From Panaeolus papilionaceus (taxonomy: Eukaryota; Basidiomycota; Agaricomycetes; Agaricales): 64,000 bases of DNA. The position numbers were made by a program, and so were the translations under genes. This document shows, piece by piece, positions 22,546-35,060 of the stretch (the stretch's first letter is position 1; each line of letters begins with the position of its first letter). A model generated the notes under the pieces. The model was given only the letters and a program-made list of their open reading frames with translations, ran no database searches and was not told the DNA's origin. Where the stretch lies: the NCBI GenBank assembly GCA_015501605.1, contig JADNRZ010000001.1, positions 2,604,001 through 2,668,000 of the forward strand. The letters run 5' to 3'.

Positions 22546-25500
22546 ATGGCCCTCACTTCACCAAGGAAACATGTCATACCCTTGGCGACTGGAGATGAAC
22601 CTCGATCTAGGAGCATGTCGACGCTGGCTAGTACCATAAAGCGAGCTTTCTACTGTGGAATAGTTGTCGAAGGATCAGAAAACGGTAGACGGCTACCCGA
22701 TGGTCCGTAATCTACAAATTCCTTTTAAAATACTTTAACTAAACCATAGCTGTTTAGATATACAAGACCTTGTTCTGTCGTTCGGAAGTTCCATATCTTC
22801 AGAGTCATCATCTAGCTCAAGTTCTTCAATTCAAAATCTTCAGAACCAAGTTTGTTTGATTTCTATTCACCGAAAGAGAGTTAAGCAGTTGACCTTCACA
22901 CACCCAGAGAACGCGAACGGTTGATCCACAAGCGCTTGCCGCACGCGTCGAAGAACTCGTAACAACCGAAAGATCCTACGTCCGGAAACTCCAAATCCTC
23001 AAGCAAGACTATGCAGATCCTCTCCGCAATTTTGCGCGCAACAAGAACACAGCCATTATCAACGCCTATCAAGCCAAAACACTCTTCGGGAATGTCGACA
23101 ATTTGCTTCCAGTCAACGAAGCATTTCTGGTTGATTTGGAGAAGATGATCACTCCCAACGGTTATAACCTTGTTGGCGGTGTCGGTGATGTGGCACTTAA
23201 ACACCTCAAAGAATTGCGGGGCTTTGAGCAATACAGGCAGTACTATGCGAAACGCGAGGAAGCGCAGGCCATCTTTGAGGAAGCAGTATCAAAGGGAACA
23301 TCAGGGTTCGCCTCTTACATTGACGTGAGGAAGTTCATTCATATTGCTAGATCCCCGTTAAATCCGTTTTTCAGCATATTAAATACCAATCCGCGGACTC
23401 GAACAATCGAGTAGGTTTGCGCGAACTGCTCATGGAGCCCGTCCAAAGGATACCCCGCTACACCCTCCTTTTCCGTGAAATATTGAAAGATATGGAGCCC
23501 GACGACCCTCAACGAATAAAGCTGATAGAGGCAGACGAGATTGCGAGTAAGATCGCGCAGGCAGAAACAGACGAAAAGACAAAGCGAGCTGCAATATTCT
23601 ATTGTTTGAATGCTACCATCGACGGGTTTCCAGCCGACTTGTCTTCCCATTCCCGCAAGTTCATCGACTGCATAGACGTGGAAGATGTTCCAATAGAGGG
23701 TCCAATTTCATCGTCATCATCATCAACCAATGTTTCATCCTCGACCTTGCATTGCTCGCTATTTTTGTTCGACGACAAGCTGGTTATTGCTAAACGACCG
23801 GGCGACAAAGGATGCAGGCAGCTTACTGGGCTAGATTCGCTGGAGAAACTCACCAAAGCAGGAGGCCTTCCATCTGGCAAGAAGAGGAGTGGGATGTCAT
23901 TCAAGGGTGTTGTAGATCTTACGGACGTCGCGATTTCTGATATCGGTGGTGCAGGTATGTTTCATTATCAATTCTGTCAAAACGTTTTTTTATCCGGTAA
24001 TCAGATATGAACATGTATCTGGAGAATCCTCCTCAAGACCAAACTGAACGCTGGTCTGGAAGACCTTTAAGAGCATTGTCGGTGGTCAAACCCCCTTTAC
24101 CCGTTAATTTGGACCCAACAAGGACAGAGGCCGACAAGCAGAGGTTTCTTGACAATTTGTGGGAGGCACAAGCCATGTATCGAGCACGCGCAGGGCAGTC
24201 AGTCGTTCTTCAGGCGGAAGACCAGGAGGTGGAGACGCGCATGGGAAGAACAACTATAGGGAGGGCCTACTTCAACGTCTACCAAAGAAAAGCCTTCCTT
24301 CAAGAGCCTAAGAAGGTAGCCAGCTTCCTTGGTCACCCTTATGTCGTCAGACTAAACTGACCTGATCTATAGACCAAAGTAGTTGTGCACATTGACCCGT
24401 CAGGTGCTGATCCTCTTCCTTTCGGTATGAGTGGACCTCCTTTCGTTGTCATCAGGGTGCAGCCTATGGAAGGATCCCTATGTCGCTATTCGGTTCTTTC
24501 TAATGATCCCAACGACGATAAGGAGGAAGACATCGTTCAGTCTGAGAGGGTCCCATCACAAGTTATTCAAACAAGTAAGATATGCCTCATAGTCCAAGGC
24601 ATTCTGGACATCGCTAATTTCTTTTACATCCAGTCCAACAGTTTGGTCTCTTTGAATTCCGCACAGGGAAAAACTCGCTACCTTCCACCCCAACGCATCG
24701 ATCTAAAGTGGCCATCTTCGGGTTGGACGCACTGTCACGGAACTTGTTTGGAAGCAGCCGTCCAGGATCTTCAATGGGTGACTTTTTCTCTGGGTCGATT
24801 AATGGACACAAGAGACTCAGGTCAAAATCTACTACCAGCACGAGTCGATCCTCTATGTACACACAGACGACAGCGACGACGACGGACAGTATGAAATTCT
24901 CGCACCGCTCCAACAACTCCACAACCACAGCGCCCACCTCAGTCTCAGGTACCGACGATGAATCCTATATGGCTTCACGTTCATCCAAAGGAAACAAACT
25001 GTCCAGGAATCATAAACAAAGCGCTTCGATGCCTGATTTGGATTCTGGTTCTCCTGCGATGTTGAGTTTGACACGAACACGATCAAGAGCCAGTTCAACG
25101 ACCAGCTCTCGAGACATGGACTACAGTGACGTAGAGGACAACACAACCATTCTTGCCTCAGGCAATGACGTGGGGTCGTCGGATTATCATCTTGCTCTTC
25201 AGCTGGAATTGGCGCGTCAGAATAGCATGAATCAACACGGAAAACATCTAGCGCCCATGGAAATTGACGCTCCCGTTGAAGCAACCATTTATGAAGGTCA
25301 GTGTTAACTTTTGATGAAATCACAAACTTTCATTGATGGTCCATATGTAGAGGATCCTCCGCCCAGTATTAGACCGTCATCAAGGGCCTCTAAAACACCA
25401 CGGCCTTCAAGTCTGCATCAGTCAACCTTGTCTCTACTTGATTCCCCTCCATCACCATCCCGAACAGCAAGACCCTTGTCAATACACTCTGTAGAGAAGA

Positions 25501-27076
25501 GACCAATGGGGCCTCGAAGTCCATCGCCTCTACCACCAATGACCCCCAATCACCGACAGACTCGTTCTCTACCATCGATGGACGACGACCTTGCGCAAGA
25601 AGCCAAACATACACGCTCTCAGTCAACATTCGCTTCTCCCTATTCCTCAGGTAGCGACATCCCTCGAAGTAGCCGCCAATCCTTCCATGCCAGTTCCAGC
25701 AACATCGATGCAACCCCAAAGGCCAGCAGTAGCAATAGCAACATTGTTTCGGCAACGCCTATCGAGCCGCTCTCTATCAAGAAGAAAACGTCAGGTCGAT
25801 CATCCACTACGTCTAGTTCACCGACAGTCAGCAGAAAGTCCTTTGCGAAGAATTCTCCGCTGAGTCGAGGATACCACCAACGGGTTGTTTCCCCGCGGCG
25901 AGTATCTCCACAAGTACGACATAGTAGACCGAGGACCTCGGGTTATTCAAGTCAAATCAAGTCGGAGGACTTTGACTATGTGCAGCAGCTCGTCGTCACA
26001 ACAAAGGAGGATGTACGTTGTTTTGAAGGCCCATTCGTTATCATTGCAATGTCTCACTTGATTAATTCTAGATTGAAAGCTCCCGACGCAGTGTTAAGCG
26101 GCTCAAGTTGGAGGCGGAGGTACTGAGGCAGCCAGGTCATTCCCGTGACGATTCCTCTCCCAGGTCATCGTCCCCTGACAAAGCTCTTCGTGGTGCACCA
26201 ATGGTCTCCCCTGTGGTAAGATAGAGGTTTCCATGTCGTGTCCATGCTTGCTAACCCTCGCATCAGACAAAAGCTGCTCAAGAGCGGCTCGAGGAAATGA
26301 GAAATCTGATTGGCAAGAGAAACGCGGACGGTACACCAATCAAACTTCGAACGGCCATTTTCGATACTCCAGGGCGACAATCGACTGGAAGTGACCCCAG
26401 CGACTTCATTCGAACGGTTGATGTCCTGGTGGGCGAAGCCGACAAGGAGCTAGCAAGAGCAGATGCAAATCAAGACTCACTGAAAACTGAATTGGCGCGT
26501 CTGGCAGCTGGCTTCAAAGAGGTTTGTCAAATGACTTTGCATCTTGAGTATCGACTGATGTAAACTCAATTTCACAGAGGGCAACAGAGCTGGAGGCCAC
26601 GAAGTATCAATTGCAACATGCCAAGCGGCAGTGTGAGCTCGTGAAGAGACTGCTTGAGGACGCTAACGCCGAGAAGGATATCATGTATGATGTATGTGTT
26701 TCAAATTATCTCCACTTGTAATTATAAGGGAAACTGACCTGTTACTGTCCAGGCCTTCAACGAGGAACTGGACGGCATGTTTAACGATGCCCATCTGCCA
26801 GAGGATGAGGCTTGGGAAGCAATGTCGTCCGACTTGAGAAAGACGAAAGAGACACGAAACCGCCTTGCTCAAGAAAATTCGTGAGTCTCATTCCCGACTT
26901 GAGCTTTGTCAGCAGCGTACTAATTTTTTTTATTCAGCGAGTTGAAGATGAAGTTAGCGGAAGCTGAACTTCAAAATGAAGAGTACGTATTCCTATACTA
27001 TCATCCAAGAGAACACCACTCATACCTTGTTATTAGGTGGGGTAACTTGCTGAGGTCACACGGACTTATTCCATAA
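22546..27076 (+). CDS. Large RhoGEF (Dbl-homology) protein
   Basis: This is a guanine-nucleotide exchange factor for Rho-type GTPases, which control polarity and the actin cytoskeleton. It has about 1,200 residues in many exons. The N-terminus is MALTSPRKHVIPLATGDEP. The DH domain begins ARVEELVTTERSYVRKLQIL and includes the core LLMEPVQRIPRYTLLFREIL. A PH-like region follows (HCSLFLFDDKLVIAKRPG). Then come a long Ser-rich, probably disordered region and a C-terminal coiled-coil segment (ARADANQDSLKTELARLAAG and later). The last codons are split by an intron and end EWGNLLRSHGLIP. No other catalytic domain is seen. The GTPase target is unknown. Confidence 0.85.
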
Positions 27077-27386
27077 TCGACCCGCCGAACCCTTCTCAAC
27101 CATCCAAGCGCCCTCCAAGGGTTGCACACCAACCAAGTATTTATCGCACAAGCAGGCTTGTGACGACTGTATTTCATTAGATATATTACCCTACACCCGT
27201 CTTATACTATCCCTTTTTTGCTTACCAATGAACAGTTTTCTCGGTGGCACACATGTCGTCTTTGTTCAAATAATTCGGGTGTCAGTGCGAGTTGTTCTGC
27301 GCCATGCACTGGGAGATAATTATAGCGCATAAGCACAATGAAATGTGCTGATCATATGAGAATAGATATGACATTGCTGCATTGCA
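27077..27386. other. Convergent intergenic region
   Basis: This holds the 3' flanks of the RhoGEF gene and the GH79 gene, which converge. I see nothing else. Confidence 0.6.
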
Positions 27387-29621
27387 CTAGATCAGGATAG
27401 GGCTAATAATAAACAGCAGAACAGAAAAAGAAGTCCACAAGAAGGTGTGTGACAAGCCGCTGGCAGAAGAACGGCCCGACGGGGTTGGCAAAAAGCTGCC
27501 GGTGAAGGTCATGCTTGATAGAGTCACAGTGGGCGACAAAACGCTGGCGGAGGAAGTGCTGGGCGAAACTCGGTCGCGAAGTTTAGGGGCACCACCTGCG
27601 AAGACAACTGCCAGACCAGGCGCAGGCACTCTTATTGTGCATCCATTACTGCACTCCACTTCATCATCGGCAGGTGCCCATGTTGCATTGGCCGCAACGA
27701 AGTTTCCATCTCCAACGCCGGACAACGTCTGCCCACCCCAGCCTATATTCTGCTCTGTTGCCATATTTTCTCCTCCCAGGTACCTCACCGTTACCTTGCC
27801 TGATGGAGGCGATATCGAGCCTGCTGGAATGGTCAGCAGCTCAAAAGCCCCATCGGACGATGAAACATTGGCATAATTAAATAGCACCAGCTGACGGATG
27901 GCGTTGGTGGTTGCATCGCGGATGCTATAACCTGCAGTCGTGATGTTAGGGTTCCCTTTGGACCCACCAGCATCTATATCTGAAACAGTAACACCGTTTT
28001 GCGAATCCAGTGCCTCTGCCAAAACCACGAGGGAATAGTAAGTTGGGTTTGTTATCCAGGCACCAGCACTGCCGTCGGGCCCATCGGGGACGGTGAAGAG
28101 GTTGTATGTAATTCCACGTTCACGGGTGTGAAGGAACGCAGCACTATAGCCTACAGATGCCATTTGGAGGGCGTAGTCAATAGTCCACATCGTCCCTACA
28201 ACGTAGGTGTTGGACATCCCCGGGAGACCACCGCAGGATGCAGAATTGAACTCGGACATGATGAGCTGCTGCTTGCCCGAGGTCACCATGTTGATACCTG
28301 GGTTTTGCCATGCGGCTAGTTCGACAACTAAACAGGGTGAGTACGCTAAACGAATCCAACAAAATGAAATCTGATTTACCATTTGAATGTTGAGCATAGT
28401 AGGGGATCTGATATCTATTCTTCCCTGGCCCAAAGCAGTTATTTTGTGGGTAATGTTGCACACTTGACAATCCATGAGAAGAAGAAGAACAAAGAGATTG
28501 TCCATTCTTACGTGACATATTTCAATTGGTCGTTGAATGTTGAAACATAGCCATCATCAAGCAGCCTATCCAGATTCTATGAAAGCAATGAGGCGTCGTC
28601 AGTGTTGCTAGTGGCAAAGAGTAAATTCATCCGTTACCCATGAGCAGCAAATTGTGGGTCCAGCTAGAATGCCCTTGGTCAGAAGATTCCCCGCTGATGT
28701 CGAGGCAAGTTTTGAAGAAACATTCTTGTATTCCTGGAAGGGGGTTCAACACATTGAAACCGTCTGGAAGATGTTAACCTTACATCTATGTAGATTGCTG
28801 TAGTGTAGTTTGCGATGTTCGGCCTGTGACCATGCCCCGTATAGAGGTCTGGTTCCTATAAAAAAGGAAGAAACTTTTAACGGGCCGCATAAATGCAACA
28901 AATAATGAGCAAACATTGCCAAGCAGAAAGGCATCAAGAGCAGAGTCAAGCTTCTTCGAAGCGTCAGCTTTGGGGATAAATATAAGTCGCAAGTGCCAGT
29001 GGTGACAAATAGTCCGCTTGCTTACCTGCAATAATGGGGACGCTCGGGTCATCGGGATTCATGAGTGAAAGACCTGGTTGACAAGTCCAGGTGAGATACT
29101 AGCTGCATTTCATGGTTTACGATACGAACCGACAAGATAGCTTATGCCTCCTATATTGGAGCTAACTTTTGCAAGAACATCCCATAGCAAGGGACCATAG
29201 TCGGCAGGCTGGTTGTTGGTGTTGTTTGTGTTGACGCCACTAAGTTGAACCATAGGAGAACCCCCATTCGGGTTGTAAATCGACGTGTCCATCGAGTTTC
29301 CTCCAACTCGTAGACGCAAAGGATTATCGCCGAGTCGTCGGCGAATACCTTGCAGGTGATTCAACATAGGCAATGGTATTGTCGATGTATCATTGCCGAC
29401 TGTTAGATATAGTTAGATGGAGGGTTGAAGATATGAACAGGATTGGAGTTACAATACTCGTCCATGAAGCTCAGTTCAAAGCTGATACCCAAGAAGCTCT
29501 GCTTGACGATATTTTTTGAACCGGGTGTCTGTGGAACCGCCAGGGTAACATCTGCAACGGCAACATCGTATGCGGCAAAGAGAGTGCCTAAAAGAGAGAC
29601 AAAAAGGAGTGGTGCCCGCAT
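27387..29621 (-). CDS. Secreted GH79 glycoside hydrolase, possibly GPI-anchored
   Basis: It resembles fungal GH79 enzymes (beta-glucuronidase and heparanase relatives), which remove glucuronic acid from polysaccharides. Residues 1-24 are a clear signal peptide (MRAPLLFVSLLGTLFAAYDV). The TIM barrel has RLRVGGNSMDTSIYNP, the acid/base block DAFLLGNEPDLYTGHG and the nucleophile block QQLIMSEFNSASCGG. A C-terminal beta domain of GH79C type follows (GITYNLFTVPDG to GLAVVFAGG). The end is a Ser/Thr-rich stretch and a hydrophobic tail (FLWTSFSVLLFIISPILI), the layout of a GPI-anchor signal. Length is about 590 residues. The exact substrate cannot be told from sequence. Confidence 0.83.
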
Positions 29622-30291
29622 CGCAAAGCGGAGAAGGGAGGTATAGGGCGGTGGGGAACGAGGGGCCGCTCAGTTTATATGTGCCAGTATAAAGATGGGA
29701 GAATCAAGTGCATGCTGGCGCATTCTGTTAATAAATCATACGGGCTATCCTCGCGCTTTCAATTTGGGTTTTAAGGGGCATTTGCAAATGTGGGCTGCGG
29801 CGGTCACGACATGCCTTAAGACAAAACCAAAGGGCACGGAGATCCGGTCAAAACGGTGGAGACGGTGCCTCTGACAGTTAATAATTTTGACTCTCGTGCA
29901 AGAGGTGAAGAAAATCAAAAGGCTGGATTTTCCGAGCAAGAAAATACATCTCCCTAAGAAAAACGGGTTAGAGCTGGTCTCAAAAGATTAAATGGTATAC
30001 AAACGTCCTTACCACAATTATCATTTAATAGTGGGAATACCTTGTTCCGTCGATTGTTATCTGACTATATTTCCATGCCAGTGTCAGAATTCAGGATCCA
30101 TATTCTTTTCCATCAGAGTCGTTGTAACTAAACCTTGAGTGGCCGAATCGGGGCCAGATTTGGTGACATGTCACAGATAGTCACAAACCTATGAATTACA
30201 TCGGCAATCAAGTTCTGCAGACCGGAGGCACTTTCATCGACTTTCATTGACGGAAGCGTAAGTTGGTGTTCCTTGATTCTTAACTTGACAA
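29622..30291. other. Divergent intergenic region
   Basis: About 670 bp lie between the GH79 gene (-) and the lipase gene (+). I see no gene or clear repeat in it. The right end is the 5' leader of the lipase, which may include its first exon. Confidence 0.5.
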
Positions 30292-32128
30292 ATGTGAGCG
30301 CTATATCTCATCTTGAGTTTTTTTTTTCAAATTTAACTTGGTGCATCTTTAACAGGGTATTTCTGCCAACCATTAAAGGTCGTTTTCCTGTTGGTGTAAC
30401 AACTTTTGTTACTCCAGTTCGCCCAGCAAAATCTTTTGGGTCAATCAAGTTGAAGAACCCGAAGAAGGAATCGGACTCCGCACTTTATCTCGAAGAAGTC
30501 GCCTTCACTGCATATTACCCTGCTGATGTCAATAAAACCTCAAAGAAAGGGCTTCCTTGGTTCGTTCGGTGGGTTAAAATCTTTCTTTGACTCTTGATCT
30601 GTTGGTTACTGAGCAATTCTTCAGCCCTCTGAAGGAGTCGATACAGGGCTTTGCTCTTTATTTGGGTCAGAATTTCATACAGCAAACACGCCGCTTATTC
30701 TAATGTTTTGAACAGGAACAAAGTCTTGGCTTCTCTGGCCTGTAATATATTTATTTGGGGCCTTCCTCAAGGTCAATTATCCCCTTGTTCGTGAACAATA
30801 CAACATTGCTCATAACTAATTTCAGATACCAGCATACCCAAACGCACCTCTACTAGACCCTCATAAAGCTGCACAAGAATTTGAGGATGCCCCAGACCAG
30901 TGGCCCTTGGTGATATTCTCTCATGGACTTGCCGGAGGAAGAACAGTGTACAGGTACGCAGCATCTGCGGCGGAAAAATACGACATGCGCTTACTTCTTC
31001 TTTAGCCAGTTCTGCAGCCGTCTCGCTGCTTCTGGAAGAGTTGTTCTTGCTGTTGAACATCGTGACGGCACTAGTACTGCCTGTATGCCACGTTCTTGGA
31101 CTGAGCAAGGACGCTCAGAGCCTCGGACAATATTATACCTACGAGAATCGGATATCCAGTGCGAACTACTGCCCAGCTAATTATGGCTCATACTAATCTT
31201 TCATCTAGCCTGGACGGCGGCGACAAGGTCGATGAACATCCGCTTCCTCTGAGAGGGCACCAGCTCACTTTCCGTCGCCACGAAATCTACACTACATACT
31301 CGGCATTCTCTCGCTTGCTCCAAAATGACTTTGATCTCGAGCTGGATACTATGGACGGCTCTGCATACCCAAGAAAATCCTGGGTTCAGTCTAACGTCTC
31401 AGGTAAACCCGGTGTCAACTTTGCAAGCGACATTACTCTTGCCGGCCATTCGTTTGGTGGATGCACAGTTGTATGTTCTCCCCCATAAATTACCAACTTT
31501 TACTGAGATCATATAGCTTTCCTTGTTGTCAACAAGCCCTCTGAATGGGTATCCTGCACTTCCAGTTGGACGCGCCGTCATGCTCGATCCATGGCTGGAA
31601 CCTCTAGCCACTCCAGGACCCGTTCCTTTCAAACACGAGAACTGCTCAGGGGAGCAGGAAGTCACAGAAGCTATGGAGTCTGCTGGAGATGCACTGAAGC
31701 CTCAATCATTGCACCCTCGCATGTTGGTCATTAATTCTGAAACCTTTACCGTGTGGAAAGACCATTTCGCCCGGCTCCAAGAAGTATTGGGACACTGGGA
31801 ACCTAATGGCGGCCAAATTTTGACTTTGGGCAAGTGATAACTATTTCCCTCATGATTCATTACGTTGACCATCGCTTCGACTTTAGTTGACTCTCAACAC
31901 GTCTCATTTTCCGACTTCCCTATACTACCCTTTATCCACAAACGTACTGCGCGACCCATCCTCGAAACCATCGTCAACTTGTCATTAGGATTTTTGGATA
32001 ACAAGTTAGAAGATGCACTTAAGCAGGTTCCAACCACACCCTTGGAATATAAGGTGGTTGGTGTCAAGAAGGACGGAAAGCCCAAACGGAAACTTGTGGG
32101 AAACACTGGGGATGTTATTGTTGTGTAA
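30292..32128 (+). CDS. Platelet-activating-factor acetylhydrolase-like lipase
   Basis: This is an alpha/beta hydrolase of the PAF-AH/phospholipase A2 group VII type, which cleaves short or oxidised acyl chains from phospholipids. The reading MVFLPTIKGRFPVGVTTFVT matches the family N-terminus. The ATG itself appears to be split: AT at 30292-30293, then a 62-nt intron, then G at 30356. Later blocks are DQWPLVIFSHGLAGGRTVYS, the oxyanion region SRLAASGRVVLAVEHRDGTS, the nucleophile elbow AGHSFGGCTV, and VDSQHVSFSDFPIL with the probable catalytic His. A hydrophobic stretch (LLWPVIYLFGAFL) may associate with a membrane. Length is about 500 residues. The start is the least sure part. Confidence 0.83.
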
Positions 32129-32332
32129 TTGCGTTGCAACCTGGAGGGATAATATAACCTACGAATCACCCTTAGAATTTATAAAACATCTATCCACATA
32201 TCCATAGAATAGCTAGAGGCCCCTAATCTTAATGCGAGATTCTGTTTGTTGTTTAGAGGTCTTGCCAAACATTCCAAAAAATAAAGGGTACGTCATTAAA
32301 CTGTTTATTTAATCACTTCTACAAAGTCCATC

Positions 32333-33167
32333 ATGAACATCCGTCAGGCGAGGGTACACGTTATTAATTGTCTATTTTACATCTTATTTAAATTTAAATT
32401 TGTTGTGGTGTCTGTAGGTGGAAGACCTCATGGGCATGCAGGCCTGCAATCTTCAAAACCTGCCTGAAAACTACACCATGAAATACTGTCAGTACACCGC
32501 ACTTCTGCTCACCATGAAGTTCTGAATTGGGTCATCCGATGCTTAGCCGCACATCATTTGTTATGTTGCATAAAACAGACTTGTACCACGCGATGACTTG
32601 GCCGGGCCTGTCCTATGTCGCCGAAGATCATGATGGTCGGATTGTGGGCTATATTTTAGCCAAGATGTGCGTATACCGTATTGTGAAATGTTACATTTAT
32701 TTTTGCTTATGGGTTATATTGGACTACAGGGATGAGGAAGACGCTGCAGAACCCCATGGCCACGTCACGTCACTGTCTGTGTTGAGGACTTACAGACGTC
32801 TTGGACTGGCGAAGAAGCTCATGGTTCAGTCGCGTCAGTTATCATCTCACAAAATTTATCTTGATATCCTTGTGTCGCTAAATATATATTTCTAGAGGAG
32901 GCAATGGCGGACATTTACAAAGCACACTACGTGTCATTACATGTTAGAAAATCCAATCGGGCCGCTCTGGGTTTGTACAGGGACACACTCGGTTTCACGG
33001 TTAAGGATATCGAGAAGGGTTATTGTAGGTCCTTTTCATTCGCGTCTGCTTCTTGCCTTCTTATTTTTTGCTCATTATATCTAGACGCCGATGGAGAAGA
33101 CGCCTACGCGATGCATCTATCGCTGAAGGACGGCCTGTCAGCGGTTCGCAGCAGCAAATCCTCGTAA
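32333..33167 (+). CDS. NAA10: NatA catalytic subunit, N-alpha-acetyltransferase
   Basis: NAA10/Ard1 acetylates N-terminal Ser, Ala, Thr and similar residues of nascent chains, with the auxiliary subunit NAA15 at the ribosome. The first exon is 21 bases (MNIRQAR). The next exons read [39 protein letters not shown], and [20 protein letters not shown] with the acetyl-CoA loop RRLGLA. Then come [20 protein letters not shown] and the C-terminal [12 protein letters not shown]. Length is about 170 residues, at the short end because a long C-terminal tail is missing. Its stop codon is only two bases from the stop of the convergent hydrolase gene. Confidence 0.95.
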
Positions 33168-33169
33168 CA

Positions 33170-34684
33170 CTATGTACAAGATTTCCATAGATCAATTAAA
33201 TCTCCACTTTTATCTTTCGCAGGCGAAACAGGGGATCGTGCTCTTCTCGGGCTTGATGGAGGACTCTTGGTAACACCCCGGCTGTTTAAGATGGCTTCCC
33301 TGACGAGCTTTGCGGTGGTCAGACCAAGCTGGTAGTACCCGTCGTTGGTGCTTGCTGAGAACATTCCCGTATGTGCTTGGATCTCGTTTTGCGCGACACT
33401 GTTGTTGGAAGGCATAAAGTTGTTCTTAGCCTTGTTAGTGTGTTTTGGCAAAACTACGAAGGTCCTGCTTGTCAAAAAATCTGGAGGATTGGGTGGTAAG
33501 AGGGTGTATATCCTGGAAACCATCTGTTATCAGCAACCAAACACCTGGATTTGACTTCTCAAACATCGACTCACGTTTTGAAAAGCACACCGGCCTCATT
33601 TTCCAGGTTCACCAAGGCATTGACGCGTTCGTGCAACGAATTCTCGTCCCAGAGATTCCCAACGTACTTCAAATGGTCCGTTGCCCAAGTAAAGCCTTGG
33701 GTCAAATCATCCCTCTTGTAGTATGCTCCCCCAGCGGCAGCACCAGCTAAAAGTGCCCCACCAACAGCAAAAGCAGCTGAACCCCATCCCCACCCAGCAT
33801 TTGCATTGGCCTGTGAGGGTTTGGAAGCAGTCGTTGGGGGTGCTTCGGCAGCCTTCTTTGCACCTAACCCAGCAAACGTACCGAATATTGCTGAGCCCAC
33901 CGTCGTTGCTGCAGTTGCATATTCGGCGACCTTTGTCACGTTGTTTCGTACGATGCCTGGGTTAAGACCGAGATACTAGATCATATTCACAGATGAACGA
34001 GGGGAGATATCCAAGGTAAGACGATTTGGAACTTACGGGTGTGTCGAATGCAATACACGCGATGATTTTCGGCCAAAGTGGACATGATTTATCTGGTCTT
34101 GTGTGGTAGAACTCCCGAAGTGTGTCCGCAGCCAGTAGACCTCCCATACTTTAAAAACCAGGCCTTAGAAGATATTGATGAAGACAATGAACGAGAAAGC
34201 GCACCTGTGCCCACATAGCACGACCTTGATCGTTCCCGCCCCTTTCCCCAGAGCTACCTCTCGCTCGACAGTCAACGTCGTGAGCCAATCTGCGAAGCGA
34301 ACTATAGCCTTGTCCTTTATACGATACAGATAACGTCAAAAGTGGTCTCCAGAGTACAAGCGGCGCAACGGAAGCACAAACCAATTCGCCTTTCGTCTAA
34401 AGTGAAACCATCAGTACTTTGACAGTTGATTGTCACTGCAAGTTGGATCTCACCTCGTATACAGGGAAAACAACTGATTCAGCCTTTACATGAGGCAGAG
34501 ATTCGCATAGAACATGTTCTAGTCTCTGAGGGAAATCTCCAAACGTTTGATCATCTCCTTTGAATCCATGGATGTAGATAAGAACGACGTGCTCCGTGTC
34601 CTCGGTATCCGGTGTTGTGGAAGTCGGGGGAGGAGGTGGTCCAGACTGTAATACGGGCGTTGAAGATATCGAGCTCATGTTCAT
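33170..34684 (-). CDS. Alpha/beta hydrolase with Gly/Ala-rich membrane segments
   Basis: This is a lipase-like protein of the fungal DUF676 or related type, about 410 residues. The start MNMSSISSTPVLQSG is followed by a strand and HGFKGDDQTFGDFP (oxyanion region) and the nucleophile elbow VVLCGHSMGGLLAADTL. After ACIAFDTPYLGLNP lie two glycine- and alanine-rich hydrophobic stretches (TVGSAIFGTFAGLGAK and GSAAFAVGGALLAGAAAGGA). These suggest membrane contact. The C-terminal block RTFVVLPKHTNKAKNNFMPS is followed by a candidate His (IQAHTGMF). I cannot name its substrate. Confidence 0.72.
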
Positions 34685-35060
34685 GCGAGATGCATAGAAG
34701 GATTGGCTGTTGTATTTGGGAATGGAAAAAGGGAATTAATGTTCAAGCGTGGTCATAGTGAGCAACAAACGAGTCATCCGTGAGAGGATTGCTAATTTCC
34801 ATTGACCAATATGCTTAGGGGCTAAAGATTGGGTCGAAATAGATAGGTCTGATCAATTCGAGTGTTATTCTTGGAGAAATTGTGGTTAAAGGGTCAAGCA
34901 GCGCAAATGGTATGAAAAAGAAACCAATAATGATAATGTACAAATGCAGGGTTGAATGATACGAAAATTCCGTGGCTAAGAAGTATGAGATAAAAATGAG
35001 AAGACAGCTGGAGTGCAAGCAAGGTAAAAAATTAGAGCAAGTGTATCATAAGGGGTAGAC
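34685..35060. other. Intergenic region between tandem minus-strand genes
   Basis: This is the promoter of the alpha/beta hydrolase and the 3' flank of the C2H2 protein. No gene or repeat is evident. Confidence 0.55.

Noticed and set aside
27387..28319. Long plus-strand open frames opposite the GH79 gene
   Set aside because: They are antisense shadows of a well-supported coding region with signal peptide and both catalytic glutamates.
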